A stretch of 64,000 nt of DNA from Antarctobacter aquimaris (lineage in GTDB: Bacteria > Pseudomonadota > Alphaproteobacteria > Rhodobacterales > Rhodobacteraceae), in the NCBI RefSeq assembly GCF_900184945.1, contig NZ_FXYF01000002.1, positions 124,001-188,000 on the forward strand, read 5' to 3'. The position numbers were made by a program, and so were the translations under genes. Positions 57,829 to 64,000 of the stretch are shown here, piece by piece; the first letter of the stretch is position 1; each line of letters begins with the position of its first letter. Under the pieces are notes generated by a model. The model saw only the letters and a program-made list of their open reading frames with translations. It made no database searches and was not told the origin of the DNA.

Positions 57829-57930
57829 CTTGCGCTCCCTGTTGTTCCAACGTGCCTGTACCGGCAAAACACCGGCTCTGCGACCATTTGAAGACACATT
57901 CTTCTGGCATACAATGGGGGGCGCCGTGTA

Positions 57931-58977
57931 ATGCCTGACCCTGTTCCAGTTGATCGCCTCATGCCCCAGACAGATCCCTCGCGCGCCACGCACAGCCTCC
58001 AGGTCTACCGCGCCGATGCGCTGCGGGTGGTCAATGGTGCCAACCAGGGCGACCCGATCAGCTTTGCCGAGGAGCTGGTGCATGACGATGTCTACCGCCT
58101 GTCGCCGCTGGCCGCGCTGTCTCCGCTGGGCGTGGTGACGGGGGCCGCGCCACCGTTCCGCATCGCACCGGGCAGCGCGCTCGGCACGCCCGGGGCCGAC
58201 CTGCACCTCGATTGCTGCGTGACCTTCATGTCGGGCGACGGCCAGACCACCGAGGCGCTGGTGCTGGTCGAGACGGACGCCGAGGGCGACGCAGCACAGG
58301 TCTTCCTGCAACCGCTGGCGCCGATGCACGCGCGGGCGGACTATGTCCTTGTCGGCGTCGACACCGAGAGCGCGCTGCAACGCTACGCACAGGTCGCCTG
58401 CGTGTCCTTCACCGCCGGCACCATGATCACCCTGGCCAGCGGCGCGCAGCGCGCGGTCGAGGAACTGTCCGTCGGCGACCGTATCCTGACCCGCGACGAC
58501 GGCCCGCAGCCGATCCGCTGGATCGGCCACCAGACGCTGCGCGCGGTCGGCGCCTTTGCCCCGATCTGCATCCGCGAAGGCGTGCTGAACAACACCCGTG
58601 ACCTGCTGGTGTCGCCCGACCACCGGCTGTTCATCTACCAGCGGCGCGACCACCTGGGCGCCGGCCGGTCCGAACTGCTGGTCCGCGCGCGCCACCTGGT
58701 GAACGGCGACAGCGTGGCGCGGCGCGAGGGCGGATTTGTCGACTACTACCAGATGCTCTTTGACACGCACCAGATCATCTACGCCGAAGGCATCGCCGCC
58801 GAGTCGATGCTGGTGGACACCCGCACCCGCGCCGCCCTGCCCAAGGAACTGGACTCCGAACTGGCCGACCTGCTGCCCGGGCATCGCCGCAGCGACCCCA
58901 GCGCGCTGGAAGTCGAGGAACACCTGCTGTCGCGCCCCGACGCGGCCGACCTGCTGCGCAAGTCCTCGGGCGGCTGA
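57931..58977 (+). CDS. Hint-domain protein
   Basis: Protein of 348 residues. The first 150 residues are a beta-rich region unlike known families. From about 157 a Hedgehog/intein-type Hint domain reads VSFTAGTMITLASGAQRAVE, then ELSVGDRILTRDDGPQPIRW, and later LLVSPDHRLFIYQRRDHLGA with AEGIAAESMLVD. The residue before FTAGT is Ser159, where many Hint domains have Cys; Cys157 lies two residues upstream. No signal peptide. Hint domains self-process or splice proteins; in Rhodobacterales they are widespread with unknown role. Confidence 0.85.
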   Translation: MPDPVPVDRLMPQTDPSRATHSLQVYRADALRVVNGANQGDPISFAEELVHDDVYRLSPLAALSPLGVVTGAAPPFRIAPGSALGTPGADLHLDCCVTFMSGDGQTTEALVLVETDAEGDAAQVFLQPLAPMHARADYVLVGVDTESALQRYAQVACVSFTAGTMITLASGAQRAVEELSVGDRILTRDDGPQPIRWIGHQTLRAVGAFAPICIREGVLNNTRDLLVSPDHRLFIYQRRDHLGAGRSELLVRARHLVNGDSVARREGGFVDYYQMLFDTHQIIYAEGIAAESMLVDTRTRAALPKELDSELADLLPGHRRSDPSALEVEEHLLSRPDAADLLRKSSGG

Positions 58978-58992
58978 CGCCCCGGCCGGGGT

Positions 58993-59014
58993 CCGGACCG
59001 CCGCAGCGGTCCGG
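58993..59014. terminator. Hairpin between convergent genes
   Basis: Perfect 9-bp stem CCGGACCGC / GCGGTCCGG with loop CGCA between the Hint-protein stop and the converging SnoaL-like gene. T-tracts are poor on both sides. Confidence 0.5.
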
Positions 59015-59022
59015 GGCCCAAA

Positions 59023-59388
59023 TCACATCGCGTAAAAGAACTCCTCGCGCACGATCCGGCCGTCGCGCACGTGGTAGACCGCGACCTCCTTCATCGAGAA
59101 ATCCTTGCCGCTGTTCTTGTCGCGGCCTTCGGCCTCGAACACCACGGCAAAGCGGTCATCGCCATGCAGCATCGGATCGCTGACCGTGCCGCCGGTCATC
59201 TCCATGTTCTCGTTCCACCAGGCATGCTTGGCGCGGATCGCCTCGCGGCCGCGCGCCTCGCGCCCGCCGCCCTGGTCGGTCGCCTCGACCGACACCGCGT
59301 CCTCGGCATAGAGCTTGTCCAGGTTCTCGACCTCGCGCCCCTCGCGGCAGCCCGCGACCAGTTCCTTCGCAACTTTTTCAAGTGACAT
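59023..59388 (-). CDS. SnoaL-like (NTF2-fold) protein
   Basis: Small soluble protein of 121 residues with the cone-shaped NTF2/SnoaL fold pattern: an N-terminal helix pair (LVAGCREGREVENLDKLYAE), a strand block and a closing GRIVREEFFYAM. No catalytic residues were identifiable. Function unknown; such proteins act as polyketide cyclases, isomerases or ligand-binding dimers. It is followed by a hairpin shared with the convergent Hint gene. Confidence 0.8.
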   Translation of the reverse strand: MSLEKVAKELVAGCREGREVENLDKLYAEDAVSVEATDQGGGREARGREAIRAKHAWWNENMEMTGGTVSDPMLHGDDRFAVVFEAEGRDKNSGKDFSMKEVAVYHVRDGRIVREEFFYAM

Positions 59389-59527
59389 GATGTTCCCCCG
59401 CTATTTGTTCACTTAATGTTCTTACATTGCCACATTTGTCCGAAAGCAGCAACGGCGAAGATTTCGCAACTGCCCGAACACGTCCCGTGATACGTTGGCT
59501 GATTGGTTATTCCATGGAGCGACTCAG

Positions 59528-60121
59528 ATGAGATACCTGCGTACCTTGGCACTGGCCGGCGCGATGGTGGTGGCCGCGTCCGCATCCCAGGCGGCCACCC
59601 TCAGATACAGCGCGCTCCTGACCGGGGCCGCAGAAGCTCCGCCCGTCGCGACCACCGGCAGCGGCACGGCCTTGGTCGTGTACGACGATCAGCTCCGGAC
59701 GCTCCGGGTGATGTTCAGCTTTGCCGACCTGTCGGGGACCCTCACGGCCGCGCATATCCATGGCCCCACGACAACCCCAGGCTTAGGCACTGCCGGCGTG
59801 ATGACCTCGACCCCGACTTTCCCGGGATCCCCCTTGGGAGTGACGTCGGGCAGCTTCGACGCCACCTTCGACCTTACCTTGGCCAGCAGTTACAGCGCGT
59901 CGTTCATCACCAACTTCGGCGGCGGCACGGTGGCGGGCGCCGAGCTTGCGCTGGCAAAGTCGCTGGCCGACGGCAAGGCGTATCTCAACCTGCACTCCAC
60001 AACCTTTGGCGGTGGCGAGATCCGCGGGTTCCTGACCCCGGCAATCCCCTTGCCCGCGACGCTGCCTTTGCTTGTCATCGGCCTTGCAGGTTTCAGCTTG
60101 TTCCGCCGCCGCGGCGCTTGA
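59528..60121 (+). CDS. CHRD-domain VPLPA-CTERM exported protein
   Basis: Exported protein of 197 residues. The signal peptide MRYLRTLALAGAMVVAASAS precedes a CHRD (chordin) domain, seen as LTGAAEAPPVATTGSGTALV, then AAHIHGPTTTPGLGTAGVM and KAYLNLHSTTFGGGEIRG. The C-terminal sorting signal is PAIPLPATLPLLVIGLAGFS followed by LFRRRGA. The HIHGP segment may bind metal. ATG 59528 with GGAGC upstream. Probably anchored at the cell surface. Confidence 0.9.
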   Translation: MRYLRTLALAGAMVVAASASQAATLRYSALLTGAAEAPPVATTGSGTALVVYDDQLRTLRVMFSFADLSGTLTAAHIHGPTTTPGLGTAGVMTSTPTFPGSPLGVTSGSFDATFDLTLASSYSASFITNFGGGTVAGAELALAKSLADGKAYLNLHSTTFGGGEIRGFLTPAIPLPATLPLLVIGLAGFSLFRRRGA

Positions 60122-60171
60122 CCGCAGGCGCGCTATTGCGGGGCCCTGGGCGGCGGGTTAAGTGACCCGCC

Positions 60172-61773
<1,602 letters not shown>

Positions 61774-61956
61774 ACTCCCACCGCGCTTCCGGGGGAGGAA
61801 GACGCACCAAACTCGGAAGACCGCTGGATTGGATCGGCTGACCAGGGCGGTTCGGGCGCCAAACCAGCGGTGGACTGCGCGCCACCAAGGACAACATTGA
61901 CCGAACGGCGAATTTCCGATACCGTTTTGAAGTTAAACCCTTTTCCAGGAATCATC

Positions 61957-62676
61957 ATGATCACCAGGCGTCTGGCCTCCGCTGCCTTGGCAGCGGGTTT
62001 GTTTGCTACGGCGGCACAGTCCGGAACGATCTCCACCGTCTATACGCCACCGTCGTCAACCGCCGGCTTTACCGGCTCCGTGCTGGTCACGGAAAAAAGC
62101 GTGCTGGACGGTTTCGTCTACGATGTCGACAACGCCACCAACGGGGATCTCATCGGCCTCGGCGTGTCGAACAACGGAACCTACCCCTACCTCTTCGGCC
62201 CGGAGTCCAACGGTTACTACGGCTGCACCACCATTCCGGGCAGCCCCAGGGCGTGCTTCATCGGGATCAAGCTGGAAGCCGCGACATGGACCACGACGCT
62301 GGTCAACGGCTACATCCGGCTGCCGACAGGAACCGACCTCAGCTTTGCCAACATCTTCGGCGACTTTCTGACCGCCTCGGGCGGCAATGACACGATCAAC
62401 TGGTTCTGGGCCGTCGAAGGCACGATCCCGAGCCTGACCAAGGTCTACGACTTTTTCGGCTTTGTCGGCTACCAACCCGAGTCTTCGATCATTGGCGCCC
62501 TGAGCAACGCCGACGGCGTCGCGTTCTTCACCGCCGGGCGGGCTGGCGTCGCACCTCCCCCCGTGCCGCTGCCGGGCGCCGGCTGGCTGATGATCGCCGG
62601 CCTCGGCGGGATTGCCGCGCTGCGGCGCCGCGCCTCTTGGCGCGCGGATCGCGCTGCACCATATTGCGGGGCATGA
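61957..62676 (+). CDS. VPLPA-CTERM sorting-domain exported protein with extended tail
   Basis: Exported protein of 239 residues. The signal peptide MITRRLASAALAAGLFATAA is followed by a beta-rich domain with a cysteine pair (YYGCTTIPGSPRACFIGIKL). The sorting signal PPVPLPGAGWLMIAGLGGIA, then ALRRR, is followed by an unusual extra tail ASWRADRAAPYCGA. The tail overlaps the next gene's start codon (ATGA), so it could be a stop-codon shift. ATG 61957 follows CCAGGA. Function unknown. Confidence 0.82.
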   Translation: MITRRLASAALAAGLFATAAQSGTISTVYTPPSSTAGFTGSVLVTEKSVLDGFVYDVDNATNGDLIGLGVSNNGTYPYLFGPESNGYYGCTTIPGSPRACFIGIKLEAATWTTTLVNGYIRLPTGTDLSFANIFGDFLTASGGNDTINWFWAVEGTIPSLTKVYDFFGFVGYQPESSIIGALSNADGVAFFTAGRAGVAPPPVPLPGAGWLMIAGLGGIAALRRRASWRADRAAPYCGA

Positions 62677-63098
62677 TCCAGCGCCTCCTTGCCCCCGCCC
62701 TGCTTGCCTGTGCCATGGCCACACCGGCCCTGGCCGATCCCTGGGACCTGATCACCGCGATCGAATACTCGGAGACCGAGACCGAGACATCGTGGTCGGT
62801 CAAAAAGACCGTGCCCGACGCCTTGCGCGCCATGGCGGGGGATTTCGAGATCACCGGCTACTACGTCCCGGTCGAGGCGCAGGCCTATGTCTCGACCTAC
62901 CTGCTGGTGCCCGACCCGGCGGATTGCCCGTTCTGCGGCACGAATGGTTATGGCCCGGCGCTGGAGGTGGCCATGAAACGCCCGATGCCCGACGTGCCCG
63001 AGGCGACCCGGATCACCGTGCGCGGTACGCTGAATTTCGACGACAGCCCGGAAACCTATCGCGCCGTCTTTCTGACTGACGGCGTGCTGGTCGACTGA
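62673..63098 (+). CDS. DUF3299-like periplasmic protein
   Basis: Exported protein of 141 residues. Signal peptide MIQRLLAPALLACAMATPAL leads to a small beta domain with FEITGYYVPVEAQAYVSTYL, then LLVPDPADCPFCGTNGYGPA and VRGTLNFDDSPETYRAVFLT, matching the DUF3299 pattern including the CPFC pair. The domain is associated with metal or lipoprotein transport systems, but the function here is unknown. The ATG overlaps the VPLPA gene stop, so the two are translationally coupled. Confidence 0.75.
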   Translation: MIQRLLAPALLACAMATPALADPWDLITAIEYSETETETSWSVKKTVPDALRAMAGDFEITGYYVPVEAQAYVSTYLLVPDPADCPFCGTNGYGPALEVAMKRPMPDVPEATRITVRGTLNFDDSPETYRAVFLTDGVLVD

Positions 63099-63131
63099 CC
63101 GGCAGGCCATCGGCCCCCGGCAGGCGGTAGT

Positions 63132-63153
63132 GGGGAGGCCGGGCGGCCTCCCC
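63132..63153. terminator. Hairpin between convergent genes
   Basis: Perfect 9-bp stem GGGGAGGCC / GGCCTCCCC, loop GGGC, between the DUF3299-like gene and the OmpA-family gene. T-tracts are weak. Confidence 0.6.
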
Positions 63154-63160
63154 TAGTGGC

Positions 63161-64000
63161 TTACCAGCCGTTCAGCAGCGGCGTGATGCGGCGCACGGCG
63201 GCGCGGCGGTTGGCGCGTTCGGCCTCTTGCGTCGGGATCAGCAGGTCACTTTCGCCGTACCCCTGCAACACCATGTTCTCCGGCGGCACGTCGAAATACT
63301 CGGTCAGCGCCAGTGCCACCGACTCGGCCCGCCGGTCCGACAGGGCCAGGTTGTAGGCATAACCCCCGGCGGCATCGGTGTGGCCCTCGATCAGAAAGAC
63401 CTCGCCGGGGTTGCGCAGGATCGCGTTGCGCAGGGCGTTGCCCAGCGTGGCCAGTTGTTCGGCCTGCTCGGCCCGGATCGCGGCCGAGTTCGTCTCGAAG
63501 GTAATGGTGTCGACCGTGATCTCGGGCACCAGGTGGCGCACCGCGTCGATGTTGCGGATCTGCGCCAGCGAAAAGGTCCGGTTCACCCCGGTGACGTTGC
63601 GCGCCTGCAAAGCGCGGGCCAGCTCTTCGGCCTCCGCGTTGCGATAGTCCACGCGGCTGCGGTCAGGGGCCGCGGGAAGCAGGTCGACCTGCACCGGGGC
63701 GCTGGTCTGCGTGTCGTCGAACAGCACGACCTCGTCGCCCCCCGGCAGCAGGCGGCTGCGGCGCAGCACGCGGCCATCGGCGGCGCGGATGGTCTCGACC
63801 ACGGTGCCGTCCTCGTAGGTGACGATGTTGCGAGTCGAGCCGTCGTCAAAGCGGATGGTCGACACCTCCGCCCCCGGACGGCGCAGCAGCACGTCGTCGT
63901 TGCGCAGCACGCGGACCTGGCCTTGCGGGTCCTCGACGACCACGCGGTCGCCGCTGTTGCTGACCACCTTGCCGCCATCCGACAGGACATGGTCCAGCAC
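63161..64000 (-). CDS. OmpA-family protein, C-terminal part
   Basis: The gene runs off the right edge, leaving at least 279 residues. The C-terminal peptidoglycan-binding OmpA domain is clear: DTITFETNSAAIRAEQAEQL, IEGHTDAAGGYAYNLALSDR and NMVLQGYGESDLLIPTQEAE. The upstream part (VVVEDPQGQVRVLRNDDVLL, then STIRFDDGSTRNIVTYEDGT) is a linker of repeated acidic beta strands seen in long Rhodobacterales OmpA proteins. It would tie the outer membrane to the wall. Confidence 0.88.
   Translation of the reverse strand: MLDHVLSDGGKVVSNSGDRVVVEDPQGQVRVLRNDDVLLRRPGAEVSTIRFDDGSTRNIVTYEDGTVVETIRAADGRVLRRSRLLPGGDEVVLFDDTQTSAPVQVDLLPAAPDRSRVDYRNAEAEELARALQARNVTGVNRTFSLAQIRNIDAVRHLVPEITVDTITFETNSAAIRAEQAEQLATLGNALRNAILRNPGEVFLIEGHTDAAGGYAYNLALSDRRAESVALALTEYFDVPPENMVLQGYGESDLLIPTQEAERANRRAAVRRITPLLNGW

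Overview
The window is GC-rich DNA from an alphaproteobacterium, most likely a member of the Rhodobacteraceae/Roseobacteraceae. The evidence is the divergent aglR / aglEFGAK alpha-glucoside cluster, four VPLPA-CTERM-type envelope proteins, a GAAC-N7-GAAC LexA box in front of uvrA, a DUF1127 micro-protein, an indolepyruvate:ferredoxin oxidoreductase fused into one chain, and protein sequences typical of that group throughout. No phage, transposase, CRISPR array or conjugation gene was seen. It looks like a core chromosomal stretch with a few accessory genes.

Layout. 1-3.5 kb: end of a LacI-type regulator, then a short MurJ-like flippase and an SLC13/TrkA-C transporter. 3.8 kb: tRNA-Leu(CAA). 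4.1-6.7 kb: YqaA-like membrane protein, DsbB, and a PepSY / cytochrome b561 / membrane LuxR group. 6.8-8.1 kb: a micro-membrane protein and gap. 8.4-10.7 kb: DUF1127, a lipoprotein, a decaying gene, coaD and a CBS protein. 10.7-13.2 kb: LysR regulator divergent from mmsA. 13.3-17.7 kb: VPLPA-CTERM protein, an AT-richer gap of about 0.9 kb, an orphan protein, a YbdK ligase and a glycosyltransferase. 17.8-21.9 kb: acyl-CoA dehydrogenase, an in-frame fusion of 3-hydroxyisobutyryl-CoA hydrolase with 3-hydroxyisobutyrate dehydrogenase, a Crp/Fnr regulator and DUF2892. 21.9-26.6 kb: patatin, uvrA (SOS box) and a VPLPA-CTERM protein. 26.9-29.1 kb: a secreted VWA protein with five tandem repeats. 29.3-39.3 kb: alpha-glucoside uptake and catabolism (aglKAGFE, aglR, GH1 glucosidase, glk). 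39.4-43.2 kb: EamA transporter, eno and a histidine kinase. 43.2-47.6 kb: ccmE, argC (with a candidate Arg leader peptide), DUF3592, murI and an acyltransferase. 47.7-55.7 kb: indolepyruvate oxidoreductase, LysR, a candidate sRNA, purL and an M48 protease. 55.8-64 kb: AlkD-like protein, an atypical SDR, a Hint-domain protein, a SnoaL-like protein, a CHRD VPLPA-CTERM protein, prfC, another VPLPA-CTERM protein, a DUF3299-like protein and a truncated OmpA-family protein.

How the genes fit together. Three groups build valine catabolism: mmsA at 11.7 kb, the acyl-CoA dehydrogenase at 17.8 kb and the hydrolase-dehydrogenase fusion at 19.0 kb. The two promoters involved, 6 kb apart, share a near-identical 18-bp palindromic motif, which suggests control by the LysR regulator beside mmsA. 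Sugar metabolism is the second theme. Alpha-glucosides enter through AglEFGK, are cut by AglA, and the glucose is phosphorylated by Glk. The lower glycolytic genes gap and eno each carry a TTAGCGYTA-type palindrome of the kind bound by LacI-family regulators of central carbon metabolism. The most unusual observations are the catabolic fusion, the shared 18-bp operator, the short Arg-Arg-ending reading frame before argC, a candidate sRNA before purL, and two families of dispersed palindromic repeats.
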